This document shows positions 53,229 to 63,265 of a stretch of 64,000 nt of DNA, in pieces (position 1 is the stretch's first letter; the number at the start of each line of letters is the position of its first letter). The position numbers were made by a program, and so were the translations under genes. Below the pieces are notes generated by a model. That model ran no database searches. It was not told the origin of the DNA and worked only from the letters and a program-made list of their open reading frames with translations. The DNA comes from Gammaproteobacteria bacterium HGW-Gammaproteobacteria-2 (GTDB lineage: Bacteria > Pseudomonadota > Gammaproteobacteria > Xanthomonadales > Xanthomonadaceae). Where the stretch lies: NCBI GenBank assembly GCA_002840015.1, contig PGZE01000008.1, positions 23,263 to 87,262 on the forward strand. The letters are read 5' to 3'.

Positions 53229-53353
53229 TCGTCTTGCGTGCCAGCAGCGCCGCACAAACGCGAACCGATCAACCGGCGCCAGTGCGACGACCTGCATTGT
53301 CGTTACTGCCATCGGCGCGGATAATGCTTCTTTTGCCGACGTACCCGGAGTAA

Positions 53354-54640
<1,287 letters not shown>

Positions 54641-54774
54641 GCGGCGGCATGGTGTGTTGATGCGGGCAAGCGCGCGCTCGCTTTGCCGTTTCACTCTCGT
54701 TGGTGGCATTCACGCTGGCCGCAACCCCACATGGGGGCTACAATTCCCGGTCTTTATCGGGCGCTGAGGTCGAC

Positions 54775-56025
54775 ATGTTTGCACGCGAAATGCGGATTGC
54801 CGGTTACGACGATGAACTGGCGGCAGCAATGGCTGCCGAGCGGCAGCGGCAGGAGGATCATGTCGAGCTGATCGCGTCGGAGAACTATGCCAGCCCGCGG
54901 GTGCTCGAAGCGCAGGGCAGCGTGCTCACCAACAAGTACGCCGAAGGCTACCCCGGCAAACGCTACTACGGTGGTTGCGAATATGTGGACATCGCCGAAA
55001 AGCTGGCGATCGAGCGGGTCAAGCAGTTGTTCGGTGCCGACTACGCCAACGTGCAGCCGCATTCGGGTTCGCAGGCGAATGCGGCGGTGTATCTGGCGCT
55101 GCTGCAACCGGGCGACACCATCCTCGGCATGAGCCTTGCACACGGTGGCCACCTTACCCATGGCGCCAAGGTCAATTTCAGCGGCAAGCTGTTCAACGCG
55201 GTGCAGTACGGCGTGGATGCCGATGGCCTGATCGACTACGAGGAAATCGAGCGCCTCGCCAACGAGCACCAGCCGAAAATGCTGGTCGGCGGATTCAGTG
55301 CCTATTCGCGGGTGATCGATTGGGCGCGGATGGCTGCCATCGCCAAGTCGGTGGGGGCGTATTTTTTCGTCGATATGGCGCATGTCGCCGGGCTGGTTGC
55401 GGCGGGCGTGTACCCGAACCCGCTGCCGCACGCCGATGTGGTGACCTCCACCACCCACAAAACCCTGCGCGGCCCGCGTGGTGGCATCATTCTGGCGCGC
55501 AGCAATGAGGCGCTGGAGAAGAAATTCCAGTCGCTGGTGTTCCCCGGCACCCAGGGCGGCCCGCTGATGCATGTGATCGCGGCCAAGGCGGTGGCGTTCA
55601 AGGAAGCGCTGGAGCCGGCCTTCGCCGACTACCAGCAGCAGGTGGTAAGCAACGCGCGGGCAATGGCGAAGGCAATGATGGCGCGCGGCTACAAGGTGGT
55701 GTCCGGCGGTACCGACAATCATTTGTTCCTGCTCGATCTGATCGGCCGTGAGCTTACCGGCAAGGACGCCGAAGCCGCGCTCGGCCGTGCCCACATCACG
55801 GTCAACAAGAACGCGGTGCCGAACGACCCACGTTCGCCATTCGTCACCAGTGGCCTGCGGTTGGGCACTCCGGCGGTGACCACGCGCGGTTATCTCGAAG
55901 CCGATTGCATCGAGCTGGCCAACGCCATTGCCGATGTGCTCGATGCGCCAACCGATGAAGCGGTGATAGCGCGGGTGCGCGAGGTGGTGACGGCGCAGTG
56001 TCGCAGGTTGCCGGTGTATGGCTAA
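54775..56025 (+). CDS. glyA: Serine hydroxymethyltransferase
   Basis: A PLP enzyme of 416 residues converting serine and tetrahydrofolate to glycine and 5,10-methylene-THF. The PLP lysine lies in [16 protein letters not shown]. Also present are [49 protein letters not shown] and the [17 protein letters not shown] block. The start at 54775 ([13 protein letters not shown]) has GAGG six bases upstream; the open frame to 54700 has no family similarity. The heptamer repeat region follows its stop codon. Confidence 0.97.
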   Translation: MFAREMRIAGYDDELAAAMAAERQRQEDHVELIASENYASPRVLEAQGSVLTNKYAEGYPGKRYYGGCEYVDIAEKLAIERVKQLFGADYANVQPHSGSQANAAVYLALLQPGDTILGMSLAHGGHLTHGAKVNFSGKLFNAVQYGVDADGLIDYEEIERLANEHQPKMLVGGFSAYSRVIDWARMAAIAKSVGAYFFVDMAHVAGLVAAGVYPNPLPHADVVTSTTHKTLRGPRGGIILARSNEALEKKFQSLVFPGTQGGPLMHVIAAKAVAFKEALEPAFADYQQQVVSNARAMAKAMMARGYKVVSGGTDNHLFLLDLIGRELTGKDAEAALGRAHITVNKNAVPNDPRSPFVTSGLRLGTPAVTTRGYLEADCIELANAIADVLDAPTDEAVIARVREVVTAQCRRLPVYG

Positions 56026-56031
56026 GAGCCG

Positions 56032-56248
56032 GGACTCGGGACTGGGGGCTCGGGACTTGGAACGCGTGCGCCGCGTTGCCCGGGTAGCCTGCTTGCGTGT
56101 CCCCGCTTCCGTAGGTCGGCTCAAGCGCAGCGGAGCCGACATTCGTGGTAGTGACGATTCCGCGTCGTCGGATCCACGCCTTCGGCGCTTGATCCGACCA
56201 ACGGCAATCGCCTTTCCGAGTCCCGAGTCCCGAGTCCCGAGTCCCGGC
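56032..56248. repeat. Heptamer array bracketing two stem-loop repeats
   Basis: The left end (56032-56058) has GGGACTC-type heptamers; the right end (56216-56248) has five inverted GAGTCCC units. Between them lie two clear stem-loops: GTCGGCTC/GAGCCGAC (56115-56140) and GTCGGATC/GATCCGAC (56167-56198). The arrangement repeats the one between hslV and hslU. No coding sequence was found. The array ends five bases before the nrdR start codon, so it also makes up the nrdR upstream region. Confidence 0.8.
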
Positions 56249-56253
56249 TGCTG

Positions 56254-56763
56254 ATGCACTGCCCCTTCTGCCAGCACGAAGACACCCGGGTGATCGATTC
56301 GCGGGTCAGTGAGGACGGCGCCAGCATTCGCCGACGACGCGAGTGCCCGGCCTGCGGCGAGCGCTTTTCCACGGTGGAAGTATCAGAGCTCAAGCTGCCC
56401 AGCCTGGTCAAGAGCGACGGCCGGCGCGAGCCGTTCGACGAGCGCAAGCTGCGCACCAGTTTCGAACGCGCGTTGCACAAGCGGCCAGTGTCGGGCGAGC
56501 AGGTGGATGCTTCTGTGGCGGCGATCATTCACGACTTGCGCCGCCTCGGCGAGCGCGAGGTGCCGTCGCTGCGGGTGGGCGAGTACGTGATGCGCGAATT
56601 GAAGCGGCTCGACCAGGTGGCGTTCGTGCGCTTTGCCTCGGTGTACCGCAAGTTCGAGGACGTGCAGGCGTTTCGCGAGGAGATCGAACGCCTCGAACGC
56701 GACCTGCCCGGTCTGGACAGCGTGCAGTTGTCATTGCTCGAATCCGGCAACAAGAACAAGTGA
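56254..56763 (+). CDS. nrdR: Transcriptional repressor NrdR
   Basis: A protein of 169 residues that represses ribonucleotide reductase genes according to ATP/dATP. The N-terminal zinc ribbon has CPFC at residues 3-6 and CPAC at 31-34, with [20 protein letters not shown] between. The ATP-cone follows ([20 protein letters not shown], then [35 protein letters not shown]). It is longer than the usual 150-160 residues by a short tail ([11 protein letters not shown]). No typical Shine-Dalgarno sequence is visible. It is coupled to the GNAT gene (TGATG). Confidence 0.96.
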   Translation: MHCPFCQHEDTRVIDSRVSEDGASIRRRRECPACGERFSTVEVSELKLPSLVKSDGRREPFDERKLRTSFERALHKRPVSGEQVDASVAAIIHDLRRLGEREVPSLRVGEYVMRELKRLDQVAFVRFASVYRKFEDVQAFREEIERLERDLPGLDSVQLSLLESGNKNK

Positions 56764-57257
56764 TGCGTACGCCCCGGATCGGGCTGTTGGCCGACGCGCC
56801 GACGTGCGTGGCGACGCTGGCGCAATGGCACCACGCGCAGTGGGGCGAGATGATACGTGACTGGTCGCTGGCGACCGCGCAGGCGGAATTGCAGTCGCAT
56901 GTCGAGCAACGCGGGGTGCCGACCACCCTGGTGCTGCATGTCGACGAAGCGCTGGCGGGCTCGGTGAGCTTGCTCGAAAACGATGTGCCCGAATTTGCCG
57001 ATCGCGGCCCGTGGCTGGCCAGCCTCTATGTGGTGCCCGCGCTGCGCCGGCAAGGACTGGGCGAGTTGTTGTTGCGCGCGGCAGTTCACCACGCGCGCGT
57101 CTGCGGTGTGGCGGCGCTGTACCTGTTCACCCCCGAGCACCGCGCCTTCTATGCCCGCCACGGCTGGCAACTGCTGGAAACGCGGCCGTTGGGCGCGCAC
57201 TCGGTGTCGATCATGATGCTGGACGTGTCCGCCAGCGCCGGGCTGGCGGCGCCTTGA
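56763..57257 (+). CDS. GNAT family N-acetyltransferase
   Basis: A protein of 164 residues with one GNAT domain. The acetyl-CoA-binding motif is LYVVPALRRQGLGELLLRAA (the R-x-x-G-x-G type, with Q), followed by LYLFTPEHRAFYARHGWQLL, the typical motif B helix and strand. The substrate is unknown. The start overlaps the nrdR stop, so translation is coupled. It lies about 90 bp before ribD. Confidence 0.87.
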   Translation: MRTPRIGLLADAPTCVATLAQWHHAQWGEMIRDWSLATAQAELQSHVEQRGVPTTLVLHVDEALAGSVSLLENDVPEFADRGPWLASLYVVPALRRQGLGELLLRAAVHHARVCGVAALYLFTPEHRAFYARHGWQLLETRPLGAHSVSIMMLDVSASAGLAAP

Positions 57258-57345
57258 AGCAGGTCCGCGGAGGGTCGTCGCAGCGTTGGATTTTCGACCT
57301 GGATCGGTCTGCCGGCCGGCGTTGACGCAGTACACTACGCAGCAC

Positions 57346-58455
57346 ATGACCACGTCCGTGTTTACCGCCATCGATCACGTCCACATGGCGCACGCTTTGC
57401 GCCTTGCCGAACGCGGCGCCTTCACCACCCGGCCCAACCCGATGGTGGGCTGCGTGATTGCACGCGGCGAACAAGTGCTGGGCGAGGGCTGGCACCAGCA
57501 GGCCGGCGGCGCGCATGCCGAGGTGTTTGCCTTGCGCGAAGCCGGTGATGCCGCCAGCGGCGCCACCGCCTACGTCACCCTTGAGCCCTGCGCCCATCAT
57601 GGCCGCACCCCGCCGTGTGCCGATGCGTTGGTGGCGGCGGGCATCACCCGGGTGGTGGCAGCCACGCTCGACCCATTTGCGCATGTTGCCGGGCGCGGCT
57701 TTTCCACGCTCAGCGCCTCGGGTATCACGGTGGAAGTGGGGTTGATGCACGCGGCAGCGCGCACGCTCAATCGCGGTTTTTTTTCGCGGATCGAACGTGG
57801 CCGGCCGTGGTTGCGGGTAAAGCTGGCAATGAGCATCGATGGCCGCACCGCGCTGGCTTCGGGCGAATCCAAATGGATCACCTCACAGGCCTCGCGTGCC
57901 GATGTGCAGCAGTGGCGGGCACGCAGCGGCGCCATCCTCACCGGCTCGGGCACCGTGCGCGCCGATGACCCGCTGCTGACCGTGCGCCTTGATGACGTCG
58001 CATTCGAGCGGCCATTGCGAGTAGTGCTCGACAGTGGTGGCCGGTTGCCGGCCGACGCGCGGATCTTGCGCGATGCCGACGCGCCGACCGTGCTGGTGTA
58101 TGCCGATGACATCGTGCCCGACTACGCCGACACGGTGCAGGGTTTCGCGGTGCGCCGCGTGCCCGGTGGCCTCGATCTGGCGGCGGTGCTGGCGCAACTG
58201 GCCACCCGTGGCATCAGCGAGGTGCAGGTGGAAGCCGGTCCGCGCCTGTGCGGCGCGTTGCTGCGCGAAGGACTGGTCGATGAGTTGCTGCTGTACATCT
58301 CGCCGATCATTCTGGGCGATCAGGGCCAGCCACTGCTTGCCGGCATTCACCCGGCGAGCATGGCCGAGCGCTTGAATCTCACCTTGCTCGAATCGCGCCA
58401 GATCGGCCCGGACCTGCGCCTGCTGCTGGGGCCGGCTGTCGAGAACACGCACTGA
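57346..58455 (+). CDS. ribD: Bifunctional riboflavin biosynthesis deaminase/reductase RibD
   Basis: A protein of 369 residues carrying out two steps of riboflavin synthesis. The N-terminal deaminase (about 1-145) has the zinc motifs GAHAEVFAL and EPCAHHGRTPPCADAL. The C-terminal reductase (about 150-369) has the LRVKLAMSIDGRTAL start, SGTVRADDPLLTVR and the VEAGPRLCGALLREGLVDEL block. The start at 57346 is followed by a second possible Met at 57385. The stop overlaps the ribE start (TGATG). Confidence 0.96.
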   Translation: MTTSVFTAIDHVHMAHALRLAERGAFTTRPNPMVGCVIARGEQVLGEGWHQQAGGAHAEVFALREAGDAASGATAYVTLEPCAHHGRTPPCADALVAAGITRVVAATLDPFAHVAGRGFSTLSASGITVEVGLMHAAARTLNRGFFSRIERGRPWLRVKLAMSIDGRTALASGESKWITSQASRADVQQWRARSGAILTGSGTVRADDPLLTVRLDDVAFERPLRVVLDSGGRLPADARILRDADAPTVLVYADDIVPDYADTVQGFAVRRVPGGLDLAAVLAQLATRGISEVQVEAGPRLCGALLREGLVDELLLYISPIILGDQGQPLLAGIHPASMAERLNLTLLESRQIGPDLRLLLGPAVENTH

Positions 58456-59063
58456 TGTTCACCGGTCTGATTCAGGCCGTCGGCCGCATCGTCGCACACG
58501 AACCCAGCGGCGGCGATTTGCGCCTGCATATTGCCTTTGCCGATCTTGATCGCGCCGACGTTACCCTTGGCGAAAGCATCGCGGTATCCGGCGTCTGCCT
58601 TACCGTCGTTGCCTTCGATGCCGACCGCTTTGCCGCCGACGTTTCCAACGAAAGCCTCGCCCTGACCACACTCGGCGGCTTGCCGGTCGGTGCCACGGTC
58701 AATCTCGAACGCGCCCTGCGCGCCAGTGATCGCCTCGGCGGGCACATGGTGTCCGGCCATGTCGATGGTATCGGCCAGGTCGCGCATGTGCGCAACGACG
58801 GCCGCTCGCAACGCTGGCGTTTCAGCGCCGCACCCGAGTTGCTGCGCTTCATCGCCAGCAAGGGTTCGGTGGCGATCGATGGCGTCAGCCTCACCGTCAA
58901 CGCGGTCGATGACAGTGGCTTCGAGGTCAATCTGGTGCCGCATACCATCGAACACACCGCATTCGCGCAAACCGCCGTCGGCGCCGCCGTCAATATCGAG
59001 GTGGACGTGGTGGCACGCTATGTCGAGCGGTTGCTGCAAACCGGGGTGCGATTGGCAACATGA
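58455..59063 (+). CDS. ribE: Riboflavin synthase, alpha subunit
   Basis: A protein of 202 residues that dismutates two molecules of 6,7-dimethyl-8-ribityllumazine into riboflavin. The two-barrel repeat is visible: MFTGLIQAVGRI with SIAVSGVCLTVV in the first half, and GGHMVSGHVDGIGQV with SVAIDGVSLTVNAVD in the second. It is translationally coupled to ribD. In other genomes ribBA and ribH follow; here an unrelated lipoprotein set follows instead. The same gene is called ribC in E. coli. Confidence 0.95.
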   Translation: MFTGLIQAVGRIVAHEPSGGDLRLHIAFADLDRADVTLGESIAVSGVCLTVVAFDADRFAADVSNESLALTTLGGLPVGATVNLERALRASDRLGGHMVSGHVDGIGQVAHVRNDGRSQRWRFSAAPELLRFIASKGSVAIDGVSLTVNAVDDSGFEVNLVPHTIEHTAFAQTAVGAAVNIEVDVVARYVERLLQTGVRLAT

Positions 59064-59090
59064 CAGGTGTCCGGTTGCGGTGTAGACTCC

Positions 59091-59119
59091 CTGAAAATCG
59101 ATACCTGACAAGCTATACA
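59091..59119 (+). promoter_or_regulatory. Weak promoter candidate before the CsgG-family gene
   Basis: CTGAAA (59091-59096) and TATACA (59114-59119) are separated by 17 bp and lie 13 nt before the GTG start. The match to the sigma-70 consensus is moderate at -10 and poor at -35. Confidence 0.25.
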
Positions 59120-59132
59120 GGGAAACTGAAAC

Positions 59133-59804
59133 GTGTTGATTAGCCGGTTTGTGCAACGCATTTTCGTAATGGCATTGATTGCTGGATTGGCCGGTTGTGC
59201 GACTGAACAATCGCGGACCATTCAACCCAATCAAGTCAACTCTGCGAGGACGCCCTACCAAGGGCAACGCAGCCCGATTTCGGTGGGCAAGTTCGATAAT
59301 CAATCGAGCTTCATGCGCGGTGTCTTCTCTGATGGTGTGGATCGTGTTGGCAATCAAGCCAAGACCATTTTGGTGTCGCATTTGCAGCAATCCGGGCGTT
59401 TCAGCGTACTTGATCGCACCAACATGAGTGAGATCAACCAGGAGGCCGGCTTGTCCGGCCAGGCGCAGTCCATTAAGGGCGCAGATTACGTGATTACCGG
59501 CGATGTCTCGGAGTTCGGGCGCAAGCAAGTGGGTGATCGACAGCTTTTCGGAATACTTGGCCGTGGCAAAACCCAAGTGGCCTATGCGAAGGTGAGCCTG
59601 AACGTAGTAAACGTACAGACCTCAGAGGTCGTCTATGCCACCCAAGGCGCGGGGGAATACTCCTTGTCCGAGCGCGAGGTCATCGGCTTCGGCAGCACTG
59701 CGAGCTACGACTCGACGCTCAACGGCAAAGTGCTTGATCTGGCCATCCGTGAGGCGGTAGATAATCTGGTCAATGGCTTGGAGTCCGGCGCTTGGCGCCT
59801 GTGA
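59133..59804 (+). CDS. CsgG/HfaB-family outer-membrane lipoprotein
   Basis: A protein of 223 residues with a lipoprotein signal (VMALIAGLAGC). The mature part shows the CsgG fold: ISVGKFDNQSSF, an AKTILVSHLQQSGRFSVLDR segment, GADYVITGDVSEFG, and VAYAKVSLNVVNVQTSEVVY. CsgG forms the curli export pore in E. coli, but many relatives outside curli operons pair with DUF4810 and DUF799 lipoproteins, exactly as here. No curli subunit genes are present, so curli secretion is unlikely. The start is the GTG at 59133. Confidence 0.88.
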   Translation: MLISRFVQRIFVMALIAGLAGCATEQSRTIQPNQVNSARTPYQGQRSPISVGKFDNQSSFMRGVFSDGVDRVGNQAKTILVSHLQQSGRFSVLDRTNMSEINQEAGLSGQAQSIKGADYVITGDVSEFGRKQVGDRQLFGILGRGKTQVAYAKVSLNVVNVQTSEVVYATQGAGEYSLSEREVIGFGSTASYDSTLNGKVLDLAIREAVDNLVNGLESGAWRL

Positions 59805-59824
59805 TTCGATTGTCGTCAAGGGGA

Positions 59825-60181
59825 ATGACGTTGATCAAACATTTTGTGGTGATTCTGGCGTTCGCCGCCATAACGGGTTGTGCGAGCAAGCCGCCGACGA
59901 TTTACTACTGGGGTAATTATCAAGGCCAGGTATACGAGCACCTGAAGGGCAGTGTGGAGAGTCCCGATGGTGGCGCTGTGATCCTTGAAGCCGACATCGA
60001 AAAAGCACGTGCCGAAGGAAAGCCCCTGCCACCGGGTTACCACGCGCACCTTGGGTTGTTGTACGGCAACGCCGGTCGGGCAGAGGATATGAAGCAGCAA
60101 CTTGAGATTGAGCGTGCCAACTTTCCGGAATCGGCCACGTTCATGGATTTCATCCTGACCAACTTCAACAAACAGGATTGA
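59825..60181 (+). CDS. DUF4810 lipoprotein
   Basis: A protein of 118 residues with a lipoprotein signal (FVVILAFAAITGC). The conserved start YYWGNYQGQVYEHLKG is typical of DUF4810, followed by an alpha-helical, TPR-like part (LPPGYHAHLGLLYGNAGRAE, MKQQLEIERANFPESATF). AAGGGGA lies just before the ATG at 59825. It is the middle gene of the CsgG-DUF4810-DUF799 set, four bases before the next gene. Confidence 0.88.
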   Translation: MTLIKHFVVILAFAAITGCASKPPTIYYWGNYQGQVYEHLKGSVESPDGGAVILEADIEKARAEGKPLPPGYHAHLGLLYGNAGRAEDMKQQLEIERANFPESATFMDFILTNFNKQD

Positions 60182-60185
60182 TCGA

Positions 60186-60851
60186 ATGCATATCTTAGGA
60201 ATTCTCCGCGCGCTGGTATTCGCTGCGCTTGTCGTGACGCTGGCTGCTTGCGCTACGGCTCCGACACCTTACGATTACTCGGCATTCAAGCAAAGTCGCC
60301 CCAAGACGCTGCTGGTGTTGCCTGCGCTGAATCACTCGCCCGAGGTCAATGCGGGGATCAGCGTGATGTCGCAGGTGAGTTATCCGCTTGCGGAGGCCGG
60401 TTATTACGTCTTGCCAGTGACTTTGGTAACCGAGACATTTCGACAGAACGGACTTGATAACGCGGAAGACATTCAGACGGTCGCGCCGGAAAAGTTGCGT
60501 GAAATATTTGGTGCCGACGCGGCGTTGTATATGGAAATTCAGAGTTACGGAACCTCCTATCAGGTTGTCAGCAGCGATACCGTGGTGGCGGTGTCGGCTC
60601 GTTTGGTCGATCTGCGCGATGGACAGTTGCTGTGGCAGGGATCGGCGAAGGCATCGAGTGCTGAACGTCGCTCAGGCAATCAAGGCGGTCTCGCCGGGCT
60701 GTTGGTGCAGGCGGTGGTTGCACAAATCACCGATACGGTCACCGATCAGGGTAACGTGATAGCGGGTGTTGCCAGCAAGCGTTTATTGGCGCCACGCAGC
60801 CCTGACGGGATGCTCTACGGTCCACGCTCGGAAAAATACGGGCAGGACTGA
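60186..60851 (+). CDS. DUF799 lipoprotein
   Basis: A protein of 221 residues with a lipoprotein signal (ALVVTLAAC). The domain is recognisable by PYDYSAFKQSRPKTLLVLPA, NHSPEVNAG, YPLAEAGYYVLPVTLVTETF and DAALYMEIQSYGTSY, with a C-terminal region containing an amphipathic helix (GGLAGLLVQAVVAQITDTVT). It closes the three-gene lipoprotein operon. The three products probably form one outer-membrane assembly together with the CsgG-like ring; this is inference from the constant gene trio. Confidence 0.87.
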   Translation: MHILGILRALVFAALVVTLAACATAPTPYDYSAFKQSRPKTLLVLPALNHSPEVNAGISVMSQVSYPLAEAGYYVLPVTLVTETFRQNGLDNAEDIQTVAPEKLREIFGADAALYMEIQSYGTSYQVVSSDTVVAVSARLVDLRDGQLLWQGSAKASSAERRSGNQGGLAGLLVQAVVAQITDTVTDQGNVIAGVASKRLLAPRSPDGMLYGPRSEKYGQD

Positions 60852-60895
60852 TAGTGATTCCTGATTAGTGCCTAATCTCAGCGTGATGCGTTGTG

Positions 60896-61002
60896 AATCC
60901 TTCTCCCACCGGGACAACCAGCGACTTGGCGGGTTTGCCGCCTGGTCGATTGGCAGGTAGCTTTATCAGATGGTGGCCCAAAGGGCCGGATGAGGGTTCA
61001 AC
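60896..61002. repeat. Possible intergenic repeat
   Basis: The ends read AATCCTTCTCCCACCGGG on the left and GGGCCGGATGAGGGTTCAA on the right, with an inner GGCCC-AAA-GGGCC hairpin. They recall the widespread CTTCTCCC...CCGGATGAGGG type of bacterial repeat. It lies between the DUF799 gene and the toxin gene. Confidence 0.4.
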
Positions 61003-61058
61003 GCTCACGGCAAGCGCATCAAGCCGTCGAAGTTGACGGGAAGTTTCTTGCGGCGTTG

Positions 61059-61349
61059 TCAGATGCTTTGTTCGCGATTTTCGTAGTGATGCCAGATGCG
61101 AAGGATGATAATCGCCGCTGCATGAACGCTGTACCTGGCGATGTACTTTCCGAAAATCACCTCACGAACAGCATGTGGCTCAGGTGCCAGTGCAAGGTCT
61201 CGGCCGATTTCCGGGAAGCGTCGAATGTTTTCGATCCGGCTGATGAGCTCAGCGGCAACACGTGCCGCCGCTGACGGATCGATTTCAGCAATAAATGTCC
61301 GGAGACGAACAAGGCCAGCTACCGCCTGCGCGGAATAGACCAGCTTCAT
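61059..61349 (-). CDS. RelE/ParE-type toxin
   Basis: A protein of 96 residues. The fold is that of the RelE/ParE superfamily: KLVYSAQAVAGLVRLRTFIA, SAAARVAAELISRIENIRRF, GRDLALAPEPHAVREVIFG and YIARYSVHAAAIIILRIWHH. The C-terminal RIWHHYENRE is typical of ParE and RelE2-like toxins, which poison gyrase or cleave mRNA. Its ATG overlaps the antitoxin stop (ATGA). The antitoxin is a ribbon-helix-helix protein, which favours the ParE/ParD-like type. Confidence 0.9.
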   Translation of the reverse strand: MKLVYSAQAVAGLVRLRTFIAEIDPSAAARVAAELISRIENIRRFPEIGRDLALAPEPHAVREVIFGKYIARYSVHAAAIIILRIWHHYENREQSI

Positions 61350-61618
61350 TGGCCCGCTTTCGGGGGCGGCAACTCATTGGGGCTGCCCCAGCTTTGCAGC
61401 CACGTATGCACCGCCTCGCCTGAGACCACCTTGCCCTGAGCCACGGCTTCCATCGCTTTGAGGGTTTCCTGCCAGCGCGACTGCTCCAGCGTTTGCCGCT
61501 CAATGTATTCACTAAGCGCCTGATTGATAAGCCAGCTTTTGCTACGTTGCAGCCGGCTGGCCAGGGCATCAAGGTGTTCTTCGAGCTCTGGCTGAAGCCG
61601 GACAGTGGTGACACTCAT
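61346..61618 (-). CDS. Ribbon-helix-helix antitoxin (CopG/ParD-like)
   Basis: A protein of 90 residues. The N-terminus (MSVTTVRLQPELEEHLDALA, then SRLQRSKSWLINQALSEYI) is a clear ribbon-helix-helix DNA-binding motif. The C-terminal half (WQETLKAMEAVAQGKVVSGE) would wrap the toxin. It is encoded before the toxin and overlaps it by four bases. The upstream DNA has three ATACA units in exact 10-bp phase, as expected for autoregulation by such a protein. Confidence 0.92.
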   Translation of the reverse strand: MSVTTVRLQPELEEHLDALASRLQRSKSWLINQALSEYIERQTLEQSRWQETLKAMEAVAQGKVVSGEAVHTWLQSWGSPNELPPPKAGQ

Positions 61619-61630
61619 GGGGCATTCTCC

Positions 61631-61655
61631 ATACAGCCAAATACAATGTAATACA
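61631..61655. promoter_or_regulatory. Phased operator upstream of the toxin-antitoxin operon
   Basis: ATACA occurs at 61631, 61641 and 61651, exactly one helical turn apart; the last two are part of a longer AATACA-ATGT-AATACA repeat. On the minus strand this places TGTATT hexamers 13-38 bases upstream of the antitoxin start codon, which may serve both as a -10 region and as the binding sites of the ribbon-helix-helix antitoxin. Confidence 0.5.
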
Positions 61656-61674
61656 CAGCATTCGTCGGAGCAAA

Positions 61675-61704
61675 GTCGATTGGCTGAGTGTCGATTGGCT
61701 GAGA
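61675..61704. repeat. Tandem repeat of a 15-bp unit
   Basis: GTCGATTGGCTGAGT is repeated twice in a row (second copy ending in A instead of T), between the antitoxin operator and the end of the AAA ATPase gene. It looks like a recent local duplication. Confidence 0.75.
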
Positions 61705-61715
61705 TGCCAAGCCCC

Positions 61716-63168
61716 TCAATCCGCCGGCACGGTCCGTTCCAGTGCCCATGCGCGCAGTGCCTGTACTTTCTCCGCCATCAACACCGACAGCGGCCGGGTT
61801 GAGCCCAGTTCATGCAGCAGTTGCGCTTCGCTCAGTGGCGCGCCTGCGGCGTGCGCGGCATACATGGCGCCGACCACGGCCTGTTCGATTTCGGCGCCGG
61901 AGAACCCCTCGGACGCGTCGGCCAGAGTGATCAGCGAGAACGCGCCCCAGTCGATGCGGCGTTTGTCGAGATGGATGCGGAAGATTTCTGCGCGCACGTT
62001 GGCATCGGGAAGATCGACAAAGAAGATTTCGTCGAAGCGGCCCTTGCGCAACAATTCCGGCGGCAGTTCGTGTACCTGGTTGGCGGTGGCGACAATGAAC
62101 ACCTTGCTGCGGCGCTCGGCCATCCAGGTGAGCAGGTAGCCGAGCACGCGGCGTGACACGCCGCCGTCGCTGTCCGAACTGGCGATGCCCTTCTCGATTT
62201 CGTCCATCCACAGCACGCACGGCTCAAGCTGTTCCGTCGATTCCAGTGCGTCGCGCAGGTTCTTTTCGGTCTCGCCGTGATACTTGTTGTACAGGGTGCC
62301 GAAATCCAGCCGTACCAGCGGCACTCCGAAGCCGCCGGCGACCGCTTTGGCAGCAAGGCTTTTGCCGCAGCCTTGCACGCCGAGCAGCAGGATGCCCTTG
62401 GGCGGGTCAAGCACGATGCCGCTGCCATTGCTGGCGTCGGCTGCCGGCAAGAACGCCGCGCGGCGATGGCCTATCCAGGTCTTCAGGCGGGCGAGGCCGG
62501 CGATATCGGCGAAGCGCGCAGTATCGAACTCAAAGCGCAGATGGCCGCTGCGGTTGAGCAATTCGAACTTGAGTTTGTTCAACTCAGGTAGATCGTCGTG
62601 ACCAATCGCGCCGTCACGAAAGATCAGGTGGCGGGCGATGCGCCGCGCTTCGGTCAGGTTGAGGCCGCGCAGATTGCGCACCAGTGCGCGCAGCGCGTCG
62701 GCGTCCACGTGTACGCGTTTGCCGGCGTTTTCACGGGTATAGACCTGTACTTCGTCGCGCACCAGTTTGAGCAATGCGTTTTCGTCGGGCAGGCGCAGCG
62801 AAAACGTCACGGCATGGCTTTGCAGCGCCTCGGGCAGCTCGATCTTGGCGCCCACCAGCACCAGCGTGTGCGGCTGACATTCGCGCCGCTGCACGATCTC
62901 GCGCAACAGCCGCTCGGTGGTGGCGTAGCGCAGGTAGGGGTGAAAATCGAACAGCAGGTAGATGCCGCGCTGTTCGGCATCCTTGATGGCACGCAGCGTA
63001 TTGCCGGCATCCGGCGCATGCAGTGATCGACCAGCGATACAGGGCGCGCCAGACATCCATCAGCACGTAGCGGAACAGATCGAGCACGCGACCTTCATCA
63101 GGTGTCTGGATCACGATCAGGGCGGTGTTCGACCGCACCAGTGCCGCCAGATCCTGCAATTCGCTCAT
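61716..63168 (-). pseudogene. AAA family ATPase with a frameshift near the N-terminus
   Basis: The start MSELQDLAALVRSNTALIVI to about residue 49 (FRYVLMDVWRALYRWSIT) is in one frame. From about 63020 the protein continues in another frame (LHAPDAGNTLRAIKDAEQRG, IYLLFDFHPYLRYATTERLL) to the end. The C-terminal AAA domain is complete, with Walker A GVQGCGKSLAAKA, Walker B CVLWMDEIEK, sensor ATANQ and arginine finger KGRFDEIF. The total of 1453 nt is not a multiple of three. From memory, relatives have a stretch of roughly 10-20 residues here that is absent, so this looks like a small deletion with frameshift, real or due to an assembly error. Confidence 0.75.
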
Positions 63169-63265
63169 GGGTTACGCCAATGATTGATTTGTAGCAACGA
63201 TAACTGGGCGTTCTGGCCGGTTATCGATGAGAATTACGGCACATATTACGGACAAATGCTGGCGT

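Noticed and set aside
51192..53312. A 706-codon open frame on the minus strand.
   Set aside because: It is antisense to cusA copy 2 with repetitive His/Gln/Arg composition and no domain; a shadow frame.
54708..54744. A sigma-70 promoter before glyA (TACAAT at 54739).
   Set aside because: No acceptable -35 hexamer at 16-18 bp and no TG extension; evidence is too weak.
59133..59804. Assignment of the CsgG-like gene to a curli system.
   Set aside because: No csgA, csgB, csgE or csgF-like genes occur nearby, while the DUF4810 and DUF799 neighbours indicate the non-curli trio.
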